Positions 24,192 to 34,444 of a DNA stretch of 36,523 nt are shown here, piece by piece; within the stretch, counting starts at the first letter, position 1; the number at the start of each line of letters is the position of its first letter. Both the position numbers and the translations under genes were made by a program. Source of the stretch: Chloroflexota bacterium (GTDB lineage: Bacteria; Chloroflexota; Dehalococcoidia; UBA1151; TMED-70); NCBI GenBank assembly GCA_002711965.1, contig PASM01000024.1, positions 8,977 through 45,499 of the forward strand, in the 5' to 3' direction. Below the pieces are notes generated by a model. The model was not told the origin of the DNA. It did not search any database and saw only the letters and a program-made list of their open reading frames with translations.

Positions 24192-25523
24192 ATGACAGAA
24201 AAGATCCAATTTTCAGGAAGTGAGATATTTCCTAATAACACTTTTGTAAATCATAAAAATAATATTTCAATAGGAGGAGTTGATTTAGAAGAATTGGCTG
24301 ATACTTATGGTACCCCATTATATGTTTACGATGAAGATACCATTTTGGCAACAATTAAAGATTTTCAAGAATCTTTTAAGTATGAGATTGAAAATAGTGT
24401 GATTTCATATTCAACTAAAGCATTTTCAAACCCATACTTACTTAAGTTATTAGATGATAATGGTATGAATATAGATGTTGTTACTGGTGGAGAATTAGCA
24501 ATAGCAAAACACATAGAATTTCCTCCTGACAGAATAAATTTTCATGGTAATAATAAGTCTCCCCAAGAACTTAAGGACGCTATAGATTATGGAATTGGTC
24601 ATATAACAATTGACTCATTCAATGAAATTGAAAACTTAAAAAATATAACAGAAGAATTAAAAACTAATCAGGATGTAATGTTAAGAGTATCTCCTTCAAT
24701 TGATCCCCATACTCATTTATTGACTACGACAGGCGTTCTAGATTCAAAATTTGGATTTTCTATTGAAACAGGCGATGCAGAGAAAGCAATTGAACAATTA
24801 ATGAAAATTGACTCTCTGAATTTATTAGGACTTCATTTTCATTTAGGCTCTCCTATTTTTGAACTGGAGCCTTATTCAGAAGCTATCGATTATGTTTATG
24901 ATTTTGCAGCACAAATGAGAGATAAATATGGATTAGAAATGAAAGAATTTAGCCCTGGAGGTGGTTTCGCAATAGGATATGAGGTAGATAAACAACCTTT
25001 GCCTATTGCCGATTATGCAAAAGTTATAGGTGATTCAATTAAGAAATCTTGTGACACACATGATTTTAGTATTCCAAAAGTAATTCTTGAACCAGGAAGA
25101 GCCTTGGTAGGAAGATCTGGAATAAGTATTTATAGAATAGGATCAATTAAAACTATTCCTGGAGTTAGAAATTATGTATCTGTAGATGGAGGGATGGGGG
25201 ATAATATTAGGCCTGCTCTTTATGGATCTGATTATTCAGTTTTCTCTGTTACTAAAACATTAGAAACAGCAAATAGAATGAAATCTACAATCTCAGGTAA
25301 ATTTTGCGAATCAGGAGATTATCTTGCTAGAGATGTAGAAATTCCTGATCCAATGATTGATGATTTATTGGCATTGCCTGCTTCTGGAGCATATAATTTA
25401 GCCATGGCAAGTAATTACAATATGCAAGTCAGACCAGCTGTTGTAATGATAAAAAACGGATCCCATTTTTTGATTAGGAGAAGAGAAAGCTATGAGGATC
25501 TTTTAAGTACATCTATACTATGA
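24192..25523 (+). CDS. lysA: diaminopimelate decarboxylase
   Basis: A 443-residue PLP fold-III enzyme that decarboxylates meso-diaminopimelate to lysine. The PLP lysine lies in SYSTKAFSNP (about residue 77). Also visible are LGLHFHLGSP (about 216-225), PGGGFAIGYE (PLP phosphate loop, about 256-265), EPGRALVG (about 304-311), the dimer-contributed CESGDYLARD and a late AYNLAMASNYN. Length fits. AAGG precedes the ATG. It begins a plus-strand run; its stop overlaps the holB start (ATGA). Confidence 0.95.
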   Translation: MTEKIQFSGSEIFPNNTFVNHKNNISIGGVDLEELADTYGTPLYVYDEDTILATIKDFQESFKYEIENSVISYSTKAFSNPYLLKLLDDNGMNIDVVTGGELAIAKHIEFPPDRINFHGNNKSPQELKDAIDYGIGHITIDSFNEIENLKNITEELKTNQDVMLRVSPSIDPHTHLLTTTGVLDSKFGFSIETGDAEKAIEQLMKIDSLNLLGLHFHLGSPIFELEPYSEAIDYVYDFAAQMRDKYGLEMKEFSPGGGFAIGYEVDKQPLPIADYAKVIGDSIKKSCDTHDFSIPKVILEPGRALVGRSGISIYRIGSIKTIPGVRNYVSVDGGMGDNIRPALYGSDYSVFSVTKTLETANRMKSTISGKFCESGDYLARDVEIPDPMIDDLLALPASGAYNLAMASNYNMQVRPAVVMIKNGSHFLIRRRESYEDLLSTSIL

Positions 25524-26539
25524 CGATTATTCATCAAAAAGCTTACAGCATTTTAGAAAATTCAATTAAAAAAAATTCTATATCTCATTTTTACATTTTT
25601 CATGGACCAAATAATGTAGGAAAAAAAAATCTTGCAATATCATTTGTCAAACTTTTACTTTGTGAAAATCAAGATCTAGATTCTAAAACTACTGATAATT
25701 GTCCAAGCTGTAAAAAAATAGACGAAGAAAAACATTTTGATGTTGTTTTTATGGATTCTAAGTCCTCAGTAGATGGAATAGATGAAAACAAATCAGATCA
25801 AATAAGATTGCCTCATGTTCAAGAAATCAGCAGAATTGCTAATTTAGGCCCATTTATGAGTAATTATAAAGTATTTATTTTAGATGCTGCAGAAAAATTA
25901 AATAATGAAGCTTCTAATGCATTTTTAAAGCTTTTAGAAGAGCCTCCAAAATCTTCTATATTTTTATTTTTGGTTAATGATTTGTCTTCCATTTATCCAA
26001 CTATTTTATCTAGAGCTCAAAAAATCAATGTTTTAGAAATAAGTAAAAAAGAAATTCATACACACATTTCAAGTAATTTTGATATAGATGATTCAATAAT
26101 TAATAAAGTTATACATTTATCTCTAGGAAGAATAGAAGTTGCTGAAAAATTATCTTCAGATCCTTCATTGATTGATGGTTATTATGAATCTTATGATAGA
26201 TTTGTTGAGTTTTGCAGAACGGATATAAGCGACAGAATGGATTTTGCTCAAAAATTTTCAACAAGATATAGAACTGATAGAAATGCAATATTTAAGGAAT
26301 TAGATTTATGGATAGATTTTTGCAATATTACAATGAATAATTTATATCAAGATGAAAAAGACTCAATCTTTGAAACAAAGTTAAGTGATATGTTTGATAC
26401 TAAAGAAATTAATCATATTGTAATAGAACTAATCAAAACAATTAGTAACTTAAAAAGTAATGCTAATCCTAGATTAGTGTTCGATGTAATGTCATTAAAT
26501 TTACCTTTTTACCAGAAAGAAAAATCACATGGCGTATAA
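25520..26539 (+). CDS. holB: DNA polymerase III delta' subunit
   Basis: A 339-residue clamp-loader AAA+ protein. It has a degenerate P-loop GPNNVGKK (29-36), the PHVQEISRIANLGPF segment, VFILDAAEKLNNEASNAFLKLLEE read as Walker B and the 'LEEPP' motif (about 125-146), and sensor SRAQ (about 170). The zinc-site region is reduced: CENQ at Cys48 and CPSC (Cys61, Cys64) leave three of the usual four cysteines. Start overlaps lysA by 4 bp and the end overlaps cmk by 11 bp. The assignment over DnaX rests on the short length and lack of a C-terminal tail. Confidence 0.88.
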   Translation: MTIIHQKAYSILENSIKKNSISHFYIFHGPNNVGKKNLAISFVKLLLCENQDLDSKTTDNCPSCKKIDEEKHFDVVFMDSKSSVDGIDENKSDQIRLPHVQEISRIANLGPFMSNYKVFILDAAEKLNNEASNAFLKLLEEPPKSSIFLFLVNDLSSIYPTILSRAQKINVLEISKKEIHTHISSNFDIDDSIINKVIHLSLGRIEVAEKLSSDPSLIDGYYESYDRFVEFCRTDISDRMDFAQKFSTRYRTDRNAIFKELDLWIDFCNITMNNLYQDEKDSIFETKLSDMFDTKEINHIVIELIKTISNLKSNANPRLVFDVMSLNLPFYQKEKSHGV

Positions 26540-27173
26540 ATCTATTGCTATTGACGGCCCAGCGGCATCTGGAAAATCTGCTGTAGGCAGACTATTGGCA
26601 GAGAAATTATCTTATGATTTTTTAGACACAGGTATTATGTATAGAGCCGTAACTTATATTATCCAAGAATTTCAAATAGAGCCTGTTAAAGCATCAAAAT
26701 TATTTTTTGAATCTAAACTTGTAATAGATTTTTCAAACCTTAACAATAAAATAATTTATCAAGATCAAGATATTTCAGATTTTTTATTCACTGACAAAAT
26801 TGATTCAGAAGTTTCTGGATTTTCAAAAATTAAATCAGTAAGAGAAAATTTAGTTTTTGAACAAAAGAAAATTTCCAATAGTACTAATATTGTAATGGTT
26901 GGAAGGGATATAGGTACAAAAGTACTTCAAAACAGTAACTTAAAGATTTATTTAGATGCATCAATTGATGTTAGAGCATTAAGACGATCGAAAGATGTAG
27001 AAAATTTATCAAAAAATGAAGTGAAAATCATGCTTGAATCAAGAGATGTTATTGATAAAAACAGATCAAATTCTCCTTTAGTTATTGATAGAAATGCATC
27101 TGTTATAAATACCGATAATCTTACAATTGATCAAGTAGTAAGCAATATATTGAATCTATATAAATATGAGTAA
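26529..27173 (+). CDS. cmk: cytidylate kinase
   Basis: A 214-residue CMP/dCMP kinase. P-loop IDGPAASGKSAVGR (8-21), the DTGIMYRAVTY substrate block (about 32-42), MVGRDIGTKV (about 122-131) and the LID-region arginine-rich ESRDVIDKNRSNSPL are all present. Slightly shorter than E. coli Cmk (227). It overlaps holB by 11 bp and plsC by 8 bp. The cmk-plsC neighbourhood is common in several phyla. Confidence 0.95.
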   Translation: MAYKSIAIDGPAASGKSAVGRLLAEKLSYDFLDTGIMYRAVTYIIQEFQIEPVKASKLFFESKLVIDFSNLNNKIIYQDQDISDFLFTDKIDSEVSGFSKIKSVRENLVFEQKKISNSTNIVMVGRDIGTKVLQNSNLKIYLDASIDVRALRRSKDVENLSKNEVKIMLESRDVIDKNRSNSPLVIDRNASVINTDNLTIDQVVSNILNLYKYE

Positions 27174-27834
27174 ATTATTTAAAATATGTGATTTTGGATT
27201 ACGCTTTACCTTTTTTCTTTTTGGGGACTTGAAAATTGAAGGATTCCAAAACATACCTAAAAATAAATCTGTTTTAACAGTTTCAAACCATCTTTCAATT
27301 ATTGATCCTGCATTATGCGCCTCTGCTGTAGGAAAAGAATCAAAATTTTTAGCAAAGAAAGAATTATTTAAGTTCCCATTTAACATTTTTTTGAAATTTT
27401 ATGGAGCCTTTCCTCTAAACAGAGGTAATCTAAATATATCTGCAATTAATTGGGCTAAAGATCAATTATCTTTAAAAAATAATTCTCTTCTTTTATTTCC
27501 AGAAGGAACTAGAAGTAAAAATCTAAAATTAAATAAAGGATTTAATGGGGCTGCTATTATTGCAATTGATACAGATAGTATCATTTTGCCTATATCAATT
27601 TCAGGGTCTGAAAAATGTAAAAACTATTTGCAATTTTTATTTCCTAAAATGTCAGTAAAAATAAATATAGGGGAACCATTTAAAATCAATTCACTTCCTG
27701 AAAATAAAAACAAAGAGCTATATGACAATATAACCAAAGAGATTATGCATAGAATTTCAATTTTATTACCAACAAAATATGTTAATGAATCAAATAATCA
27801 AATAAAAAAATATAAGTATACGAGGACAATATAG
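27166..27834 (+). CDS. plsC: 1-acyl-sn-glycerol-3-phosphate acyltransferase
   Basis: A 222-residue membrane-associated acyltransferase that makes phosphatidic acid from lysophosphatidate. The H-x4-D catalytic motif is NHLSIID (His42, Asp47). The glycerol-phosphate motif FPEGTRS is at 111-117, and LPISISGSEK (about 145) matches block IV. An N-terminal hydrophobic stretch (about 9-20) could associate with the membrane. It overlaps cmk by 8 bp and ends 1 bp before dgt. A PlsC-family role is sure; acyl preference is unknown. Confidence 0.9.
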   Translation: MSKLFKICDFGLRFTFFLFGDLKIEGFQNIPKNKSVLTVSNHLSIIDPALCASAVGKESKFLAKKELFKFPFNIFLKFYGAFPLNRGNLNISAINWAKDQLSLKNNSLLLFPEGTRSKNLKLNKGFNGAAIIAIDTDSIILPISISGSEKCKNYLQFLFPKMSVKINIGEPFKINSLPENKNKELYDNITKEIMHRISILLPTKYVNESNNQIKKYKYTRTI

Positions 27835-27835
27835 C

Positions 27836-28915
27836 GTGGAATTAAATGATATTTCATCAGATTTTTTTTACTTGAATTCTGTAAAACAATCTCAATTATC
27901 AAAATTTGCAGTCAAGGAAGAAGATGCAATTAGGGCAATTGAAGAACCTAAGCAAGGCTTGTATAGAAACGCATTCCAGATTGATAGAGACAGAATCATA
28001 CATACTAATTCTTTTAGAAGACTAAAACATAAAAGCCAAGTATTTGTAGCGCCTGAAGGGGATCACTATACTACAAGATTGACTCATGTAATTGAAGTGT
28101 CTCAAATTGGAAGAACAATATCTAGGGCATTAAACTTAAATGAAGATTTAGTGGAAGCGGCATCTTTAGGCCATGACCTAGGACATACTCCTTTTGGACA
28201 TATAGGAGAGTCAGCACTTGATGAAATATTAAATACTGGATTTCATCATTCTATCCATTCAGTGAAAATAATTGAATCATTGGAAAAAAATGGAAAAGGA
28301 TTAAACCTTACAAACTATGTAGTTGAAGCAATAAGAAGGCATTCCAAAAAACAGGGCAATTTTTTGACAGAAGAATCTGTTCAAGGAATGTCTATAGAGG
28401 CTCAAATAGTTAGAATTTCAGATGCATTAGCATACTTAAGTCATGACATTGAAGATGCTAAAAGGTCAGATTTTCTTAGCAATAAAAAGATTCCTGATAA
28501 CATAGCTCATTTTTTCAATTTATCTAGATCTGAGAGAATAAATTATTTTGTTACCGATGTAGTGATTAATTCTTGGGATTGCGCAGGAAAAAGTTCTAAT
28601 AATAATCCTTATATAAAAATGTCTAAAAAATGCTCATCTTCAATGACAGAACTTAGAAATTATATGTTTGAAAATTTTTATCTTCCAGTTAGCGATTCTA
28701 TGCAAGGGCAATTAGCCAATAAAATCATAAAGTTTTTATTTAATTATTACTTTGAAAACTTTAAAAAAATTCCCACTAAATATCTTAAAAAAGAACAAAA
28801 TAGAGAAGAAATTATTTCTGATTTTATATGTGGTATGACTGATCACTATGCTATTAAAATTGCAGAAAGCATTTCTCCTGGGATAGCTAAAAACTTAAAA
28901 TTCGAAAATATTTAA
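27836..28915 (+). CDS. dgt: deoxyguanosinetriphosphate triphosphohydrolase-like protein
   Basis: A 359-residue HD-domain enzyme that hydrolyses dNTPs to deoxynucleoside and triphosphate. FRRLKHKSQVFVAPEGDHY (60-78), RLTHVIEVSQIGR (His84) and ASLGHDLGHTPFGHIGE (His113-Asp114) supply the HD metal site, and a second Asp lies in ISDALAYLSHDIEDA. The length is that of the shorter dGTPase-like subfamily rather than E. coli Dgt (505). The start is a GTG one base after the plsC stop, about ten bases after GAGGA. It lies upstream of dnaG, a frequent neighbour in Gram-positive-type layouts. Confidence 0.9.
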   Translation: MELNDISSDFFYLNSVKQSQLSKFAVKEEDAIRAIEEPKQGLYRNAFQIDRDRIIHTNSFRRLKHKSQVFVAPEGDHYTTRLTHVIEVSQIGRTISRALNLNEDLVEAASLGHDLGHTPFGHIGESALDEILNTGFHHSIHSVKIIESLEKNGKGLNLTNYVVEAIRRHSKKQGNFLTEESVQGMSIEAQIVRISDALAYLSHDIEDAKRSDFLSNKKIPDNIAHFFNLSRSERINYFVTDVVINSWDCAGKSSNNNPYIKMSKKCSSSMTELRNYMFENFYLPVSDSMQGQLANKIIKFLFNYYFENFKKIPTKYLKKEQNREEIISDFICGMTDHYAIKIAESISPGIAKNLKFENI

Positions 28916-28949
28916 TTAAATAAATAAATAAAAAAAAATTCACTAAAAA

Positions 28950-29005
28950 TTAACATTAAAAGCTGTCCAACTTTTATAATAATCTGTACACTAGGGTAAA
29001 GTGTA
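28950..29005 (+). promoter_or_regulatory. candidate dnaG promoter with operator-like dyad
   Basis: In the 103-bp gap between dgt and dnaG, TTAACA (28950-28955) and a perfect TATAAT (28975-28980) are spaced by 19 bp, slightly long. Immediately downstream a dyad TACACT-N7-AGTGTA (28987-29005) covers the expected transcription start. This fits a regulated start for dnaG-rpoD. Confidence 0.45.
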
Positions 29006-29018
29006 TAGGAATTAATAA

Positions 29019-30881
29019 ATGCCCTCAGATTTGAAAGACACAATTAAAGAAAAAATTGATCTTTTAGATTTTTTGGGTACCAAAGGCATTGTTTGGCAAA
29101 ATCAAGGATCTATACCCAAAGCACTATGCATTTTTCATGAAGAAAAAACCCCATCATTTACGTTAAGTAAAGATCGAAAGAGGTATAAGTGCTATGGTTG
29201 CAACGAAAGCGGAGATGTTTTTGATTATTTGATGTCTGCAGAGAAGCTAACTTTTGTTGAAGCTATTAGGCAACTTTCATCATATTTATCTTTAGATTAC
29301 GATGATAATACTTTTTCTGATGAAATTGAAAAACGTAAGAAAACTAATATTATCCTCAATGAAGTATTTGAAGTAAATAATCTAGCTCAAAATTATTTTT
29401 CTAAGCAAATCTTTGATGAATCTTCAGAGAACTCTGAAAATGTCCGCAATTATCTTGAAGAAAGAGGAATTTCTTCAGAATCAATCAAGAAAAACTTTAT
29501 TGGTTATTGTCCAGATGGAAATATGGGTAGTTTGATGAATTTTTTTCAATCTAATAAAGTAAATAAAAGAGGAGTATTAAATTCTAATCTTCTTTCAAAA
29601 ACAGATGATAACGACTGGATAGACTTTTTTAGAAACAGGGTTACTATTGCAATTTTAGATGAAAAATCAAATATAGTTGGTTTTTCCGGCAGGTCATTGC
29701 ATGAAAATTCGAAAAGTAAATATATAAATTCTAGAGACAGTGAGGCATTCAATAAATCTGCTATTCTTTATGGGCTAGATAGAGCTTCTGAAAACATAAA
29801 ACTTAAATCTCAAGTGGTAGTTGTTGAAGGATACTTTGATTGTATTTCAGGATATGATAGAGGTTATAAAAATTTAGTTGCAGCAATGGGAACTCAAATA
29901 AGTTCAGAAAATTTTGAAAAATTAAGAAGACTTGTTACGTATGATTCTGCATCTGGAGAAATAATTTTTTGTTTTGATAATGATTCTGCAGGAAAAAAAG
30001 CAGCCATAGATACAATTGATAAATTGAAAGATAATATTTCTAGTGCTACAAAAAATATAGATAAAAAAATACGTATAAAAATATGTTTTCCTTCTTCAGG
30101 TAAAGATCCGGATGAGATTTTCAGAACAAATCCTGTTGAATGGGAAGATATGATTAGTTTGGCTCAGAACTTTATTGATTATTTAATTGAATATTATTCA
30201 GGACTTTATTTAAAAGGACCTCAAAAAGACACATATAAATTTTTAGATTTACTTTTACCTTTTATTATTGAATCATGTGATGAAGTTCAGCAATCTTTTT
30301 ATCTTTCTAAAATATCGAAGCTGACAGATTTAAGCTTTGATTTGTTGAAATCAGAGTCTTCTAATTTAAGTAAGTCAAAGTATAGGAAAAACACTAAAAC
30401 TATAAAAGATGAAGACAGAATCAGAAGAGTCATATTCAATCCTGAAAAAGCACAAGAAAAACATTTTTTAGCTATACTAATGGATTCAAATGATTTATTT
30501 GAAAATGTTAAAGATATAGAAGATGTATATTTTTCAGATTTACATTACAGATCCGTATTTAAACTATGGAAGCAATCACAGGAAGTAATTGATAGAAAAA
30601 GACTATCGGAAGACCTGATTTTTATTTATGATGAAATAGAAGATTATATAAAAAATGATTTTTTAGTTGATCCTGATTTAAGTAAAGATATTGAGCTTGA
30701 AAATGTTAAGAATAGACTTGCTATTGATTATCAAAAAAGAAAGCTCAATGAAGCTGAAATGCGCTTACTAGAGCTTGAAAATAATGAACATAAAGATGAC
30801 GTTGCAATTACATCTTTGATGGATGAGTTGGTTAAGATAACGGAAAATATAAAAGAACTAGAAAGGAGCGAGGTAACTTGA
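29019..30881 (+). CDS. dnaG: DNA primase
   Basis: A 620-residue primase that lays RNA primers for replication. The N-terminal zinc-binding CHC2 domain has Cys37, His40, Cys58 and Cys61 (CIFH...KCYGC). The TOPRIM core is visible as the [16 protein letters not shown] region (about 265-280) and [14 protein letters not shown] (about 315-328), with DPDEIF near 365. The C-terminal third (about 450-620) is helical and would bind the DnaB helicase. The N terminus is a little shorter than usual between the first helix and the zinc domain. Its TGA overlaps the TTG start of rpoD. Confidence 0.95.
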   Translation: MPSDLKDTIKEKIDLLDFLGTKGIVWQNQGSIPKALCIFHEEKTPSFTLSKDRKRYKCYGCNESGDVFDYLMSAEKLTFVEAIRQLSSYLSLDYDDNTFSDEIEKRKKTNIILNEVFEVNNLAQNYFSKQIFDESSENSENVRNYLEERGISSESIKKNFIGYCPDGNMGSLMNFFQSNKVNKRGVLNSNLLSKTDDNDWIDFFRNRVTIAILDEKSNIVGFSGRSLHENSKSKYINSRDSEAFNKSAILYGLDRASENIKLKSQVVVVEGYFDCISGYDRGYKNLVAAMGTQISSENFEKLRRLVTYDSASGEIIFCFDNDSAGKKAAIDTIDKLKDNISSATKNIDKKIRIKICFPSSGKDPDEIFRTNPVEWEDMISLAQNFIDYLIEYYSGLYLKGPQKDTYKFLDLLLPFIIESCDEVQQSFYLSKISKLTDLSFDLLKSESSNLSKSKYRKNTKTIKDEDRIRRVIFNPEKAQEKHFLAILMDSNDLFENVKDIEDVYFSDLHYRSVFKLWKQSQEVIDRKRLSEDLIFIYDEIEDYIKNDFLVDPDLSKDIELENVKNRLAIDYQKRKLNEAEMRLLELENNEHKDDVAITSLMDELVKITENIKELERSEVT

Positions 30882-32377
30882 AAGAAGATACTAGCGACAA
30901 TGATAACTTAAATGACAATCTATATATTGATAATGTAGATACGAATGCAGGAATAGATAAGGTGTTAATTTCTACTTCCTCTAGTTTAGATGATGAGGAA
31001 GATTTATCTGCGGGTCCATCGGGAGATACCTATGCCCAAAACGATGACCTTATGAATATTCTTTCTAAGGGAAAAAAAGAATTTAAGGATACATATGAAG
31101 ATCCTATTAGGATGTACCTGAAAGAAATTGGTGACGTTAAGCTTTTATCTAGAAAAGATGAAGAAGTTTTAGCCAGAACAATTGATTTAAAATATAAATA
31201 TAAAAATATGTATGATGAACTGGATGAATCCAGTCCAGATTTAATAAATTCCATAGACTTAATTAAACAAATTTTTGAATCTTTAGTAACTTTAAAACCA
31301 ATTTTGGAATCTATAGGCAAATTTTATGGAGTGACTAAAACAAACGCATTATCATTAAGCTACCTGGCTTCTCAGGAATCAGAAATAAATAAAATACATG
31401 GTGTTTATTCTGAAGATTTAATAAAATATGTCGCAGATGTAAATAATATTTCAAATGATGAGGTTACTCAAAAAATAAAAGAACTTTCAGACTTGCTAGG
31501 ACTTATACCTCCTGACCTCACAGAATTACTTGATGATGATTTTACTAAATCTAATTTAAAAAATGCTTTAAAGCACAAGGATTTTATAGATCAATTATCA
31601 ATGTATAAAATGATAATTGATAGTCATTTTAACCAAATACTTTCTAGATCTGATCTAGCTCAAAATCATTTAGCTGAAGCAAATCTTAGACTAGTTGTTT
31701 CCATAGCAAAAAAATATATAGGTAGAGGACTGACTCTTCTAGACCTTGTCCAAGAAGGAAACATTGGATTAATTAGAGCAGTAGAAAAATTTGACTATAG
31801 AAAAGGGTTTAAGTTTTCTACATATGCAACATGGTGGATAAGACAATCAATCACAAGAGCTGTAGCAGATCAATCTAGAACTATTAGAATTCCTGTTCAT
31901 ATGGTTGAACAAATAAACAAAATACTTAGAGTGTCTAGGAGATTAGTTCAAGAAAAAGGAGTTGAACCTACCTCTGATGATATAGCTAAAGAGCTTGATA
32001 TGGATACAGATAAAGTAAATGAAATATTGAAAGCTTCCCAAGATCCTATATCTTTAGAAGCTCCTATAGGTGAAGAGCAAGATTTGAACTTGGCCGATTT
32101 GATTGAAGATCAAAATGCTGAATCTCCACAAAATTCAGCATCAAAAAATTTACTTAAATCTCAAATAATTGAAGTACTTGAAACTCTTTCTCCTAGAGAA
32201 AGGCAAGTTATAGAATATAGATTTGGTATAAACGATAGTAGGCCAAGAACTCTAGAAGAAGTAGGCCAGACATTTGGTGTAACAAGAGAAAGAATAAGGC
32301 AAATAGAAGCTAAAGCTCTAAGAAAATTAAGACACCCTACTAGATCACTTACACTAAGAGACTATCTAGATTTTTAG
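30878..32377 (+). CDS. rpoD: primary sigma factor RpoD
   Basis: A 499-residue sigma-70 housekeeping factor. Region 1.2 [17 protein letters not shown] lies near 76-92 after an acidic N-terminal extension. A non-conserved insert (about 110-240) separates it from region 2, which has [36 protein letters not shown] and [16 protein letters not shown] (about 268-330). Region 3 follows, then region 4 with [14 protein letters not shown] and [18 protein letters not shown] (about 440-490). The start is TTG inside the dnaG stop, preceded by AAAGGAGCGAGG, a strong ribosome site. This is the classical dnaG-rpoD arrangement. Confidence 0.96.
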   Translation: MKEDTSDNDNLNDNLYIDNVDTNAGIDKVLISTSSSLDDEEDLSAGPSGDTYAQNDDLMNILSKGKKEFKDTYEDPIRMYLKEIGDVKLLSRKDEEVLARTIDLKYKYKNMYDELDESSPDLINSIDLIKQIFESLVTLKPILESIGKFYGVTKTNALSLSYLASQESEINKIHGVYSEDLIKYVADVNNISNDEVTQKIKELSDLLGLIPPDLTELLDDDFTKSNLKNALKHKDFIDQLSMYKMIIDSHFNQILSRSDLAQNHLAEANLRLVVSIAKKYIGRGLTLLDLVQEGNIGLIRAVEKFDYRKGFKFSTYATWWIRQSITRAVADQSRTIRIPVHMVEQINKILRVSRRLVQEKGVEPTSDDIAKELDMDTDKVNEILKASQDPISLEAPIGEEQDLNLADLIEDQNAESPQNSASKNLLKSQIIEVLETLSPRERQVIEYRFGINDSRPRTLEEVGQTFGVTRERIRQIEAKALRKLRHPTRSLTLRDYLDF

Positions 32378-32470
32378 TTATTAGTTATTAACTAAACACT
32401 AATGAATTTGATTTTGTACTAAATATTTTATATATTTATAGTATATAAATTTAAATACAAGGTTTATTTT

Positions 32471-32710
32471 TTGACACTTTCTGAACTAGAAAACTATTTG
32501 ATGATAGCATTTTTGGCTATTTTTTCATTCTTAGGTATTTTTATAATAATTTTCTTGATATTTATATTGAGAAAAATTAATCAGATTAAAGTTCAATTAG
32601 ATAGTGCCAATGAAAAAATAGGTTCATTTAAGGAATCCTTAAATGTAATCAACAAATCTTTAGATATATTTAGATCAATATTTGGGAAATCAAAAAAAAA
32701 TAAAGAATAG
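32471..32710 (+). CDS. small membrane protein, DUF948-like
   Basis: A 79-residue protein with one strong transmembrane helix (about residues 10-34) followed by a charged helix (RKINQIKVQLDSANEKI) of coiled-coil character and a lysine-rich end. DUF948 proteins have this form and are commonly encoded directly before YtxH, as here. The start is taken as TTG 32471 (AAGG ten bases upstream); an ATG at 32501 would cut into the helix. A palindrome TTAGTTA-T-TAACTAA (32381-32395) lies just after the rpoD stop; no clear promoter can be assigned in the 93-bp gap. Confidence 0.6.
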   Translation: MTLSELENYLMIAFLAIFSFLGIFIIIFLIFILRKINQIKVQLDSANEKIGSFKESLNVINKSLDIFRSIFGKSKKNKE

Positions 32711-32719
32711 GAAGTGATA

Positions 32720-32962
32720 ATGTCTTCAGAAGACTCTTTTTATAAAGGCTTTTTTTATGGAGCAACATTGGGTTTCATTGCAGGCATAATATATGCTCCT
32801 AAAACAGGTAATGAGACTAGAGAAATATTAGGTGATAATATTAAGGATTGGAAAGTTAGGGCAAATGATCTTGTAGATTCTGCTAAAGAACGATTGAACA
32901 ATGCTGTTCAAGAAGGAGCAGAGGAATCTAAAAGATATAGACAAGACTTATATGAAGAGTAG
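32720..32962 (+). CDS. YtxH-domain protein
   Basis: An 80-residue YtxH-like protein. A glycine-rich membrane segment (FFYGATLGFIAGIIYAPKTG, about 10-29), with the signature 'APKTG' directly after the helix, is followed by an amphipathic charged helix (VRANDLVDSAKERLNNAV). The ATG at 32720 was chosen because AGGAAG precedes it at good distance. Family function is unclear; members are linked to stress in Bacillus. It ends one base before the convergent pheA stop, so the two genes have no intergenic DNA for separate terminators. Confidence 0.8.
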   Translation: MSSEDSFYKGFFYGATLGFIAGIIYAPKTGNETREILGDNIKDWKVRANDLVDSAKERLNNAVQEGAEESKRYRQDLYEE

Positions 32963-32963
32963 T

Positions 32964-33806
32964 TTATTTAGGGTATGAGCCAAGGACTTTAAGTAAAGAT
33001 GTAATTTTTGATAATTCATCAAGTGCTTCAGAAATTACAACATCCTTTACGTGACCATCAAAATCAATTATAAAAATATAATTACCAATTTCGTTACCCT
33101 TGGGTCTGCTTTCAATCTTTGCTAGATTGATATTTCTTTTTGCAAAACATTCAAGTGCCTTAAATAATAAACCGGCTTCATCAGACACTTTGAAATCAAA
33201 AGCTATAGACGTTTTATCGTTTCCAGATCTATCATTTTGATAATTAGAAACAATAGCAAATCTTGTAATATTATTTTTATAATCCTGTATCCCTCTTACT
33301 GCGATATTACAGTTATTGATATCAGCAGATCTAGCATTAGCTATTGCGGCAACACTATTGTCTAAATTTTTTAAATCTGAAACAGCTTCTGCTGTAGATG
33401 GATATTCAGTTAATTTAATATTTTTTGTTAAGTTTTGTTTAATCCATAAATTACATTGATTTATTGCTTCAGGCTTACTGATAATTTCTTTTATTTTGCT
33501 TAGATCACTTATTGTATTTTTTGTTATTAAACATGCCTCGATAGGCAGTAAAACTTCTTTGTTTATGTATAAATTTTTTGAGTTTATAAGAAAATCTATT
33601 GTTTCAAGTATTGTTCCTACTCTGGAATTTTCTATTGGAACGATCCCCTTATTATGATCTGAATTTTCTACATAATCTAACACGTCATATATTGTTTTTT
33701 TAGGAGATAATAAAAGTTCATTGTTCCTGGTGTAGATTAAAGCAGCCTCTTCGCTATAAGTGCCACTAGGGCCTAAGTAACTTAAATTTGTTTCTTTGTT
33801 AATCAT
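32964..33806 (-). CDS. pheA: prephenate dehydratase
   Basis: A 280-residue enzyme converting prephenate to phenylpyruvate for phenylalanine. The N-terminal YLGPSGTYSEEAA (10-22), GIVPIENSRVGTI (about 55-67), and the catalytic T-R-F motif in NITRFAIVS (about 180) define the PDT domain. A C-terminal ACT domain (about 195-275) contains the ESRP motif (KIESRPKG) used in phenylalanine feedback binding. It is the monofunctional form, without chorismate mutase. The start overlaps the end of the TrkA-like gene by 8 bp, so it is read through from the potassium-uptake unit. Confidence 0.95.
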   Translation of the reverse strand: MINKETNLSYLGPSGTYSEEAALIYTRNNELLLSPKKTIYDVLDYVENSDHNKGIVPIENSRVGTILETIDFLINSKNLYINKEVLLPIEACLITKNTISDLSKIKEIISKPEAINQCNLWIKQNLTKNIKLTEYPSTAEAVSDLKNLDNSVAAIANARSADINNCNIAVRGIQDYKNNITRFAIVSNYQNDRSGNDKTSIAFDFKVSDEAGLLFKALECFAKRNINLAKIESRPKGNEIGNYIFIIDFDGHVKDVVISEALDELSKITSLLKVLGSYPK

Positions 33807-34437
33807 TATTTTTATAGTTTATAGTGCTTTGAATTAATATTTTATCAAGAGGATTTAATGTATTGCTAAAGTTATGAGAAATTGAACCAGAGGAAGAAAT
33901 GATTGCTATAACCTCAGTTTCTTTACTTAAATCAACATCATTAATTGTTTTTCCTACTAAGCTTGAGTCATTTCCCACAGAAATAACCCTTATTTCAGTA
34001 TGGTTATCAGTATTTGTATAAATCAATTGATCAAACTTGTTTGATATAAAAGAATTTAATTTTTCACTTATCATTTCATCATAATCAATAGCAAAATCAA
34101 ATTCATCTCCAGAAAAATATTGTTTGTTAGATATTTTATTTACTAACGATATGGAAACTACATCATTATTTAGGTGTTTGGCTAATTTAACTGATAAAAA
34201 ATTCTTATCATCTTTTAAGTTTGATGCAACAAAAAAATTAGCTCTTTCAATTCCGGCTTCAATCAATGTACTTTTATTGCTAGAACTTCCTAGAATACTA
34301 ACAAACCCAATTTCTTTTTCTATTATTTCAGATTTATTTTTATCTTGTTCTATAAAAGTTATTTCATTGCCCTCAGATATCAATTTTTTAGATAGATTTA
34401 TAGTGATATTGTTTATTCCAGATATAATAATATACAT
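33799..34437 (-). CDS. divergent TrkA-like (RCK) protein
   Basis: A 212-residue protein with the TrkA-N/TrkA-C layout: a Rossmann-like first half (about 1-120) and a C-terminal RCK_C-like half (about 140-207, with VGKTINDVDL). The nucleotide-binding glycine motif is degraded: MYIIISGINNITINL has one Gly where G-x-G-x-x-G is expected. An acidic residue (Glu30) remains at the end of the second strand. It may therefore sense something other than NAD(H)/ATP or serve as a structural partner of the canonical TrkA two genes upstream. Gap of 7 bp to the preceding gene. Confidence 0.75.
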   Translation of the reverse strand: MYIIISGINNITINLSKKLISEGNEITFIEQDKNKSEIIEKEIGFVSILGSSSNKSTLIEAGIERANFFVASNLKDDKNFLSVKLAKHLNNDVVSISLVNKISNKQYFSGDEFDFAIDYDEMISEKLNSFISNKFDQLIYTNTDNHTEIRVISVGNDSSLVGKTINDVDLSKETEVIAIISSSGSISHNFSNTLNPLDKILIQSTINYKNND

Positions 34438-34444
34438 ACGTCTT

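Noticed and set aside
32471..32499. TTGACA at 32471-32476 as a -35 promoter element
   Set aside because: The matching -10 at 17 bp (CTATTT) is poor, and the site lies inside the reading frame of the DUF948-like gene, whose TTG start it contains.
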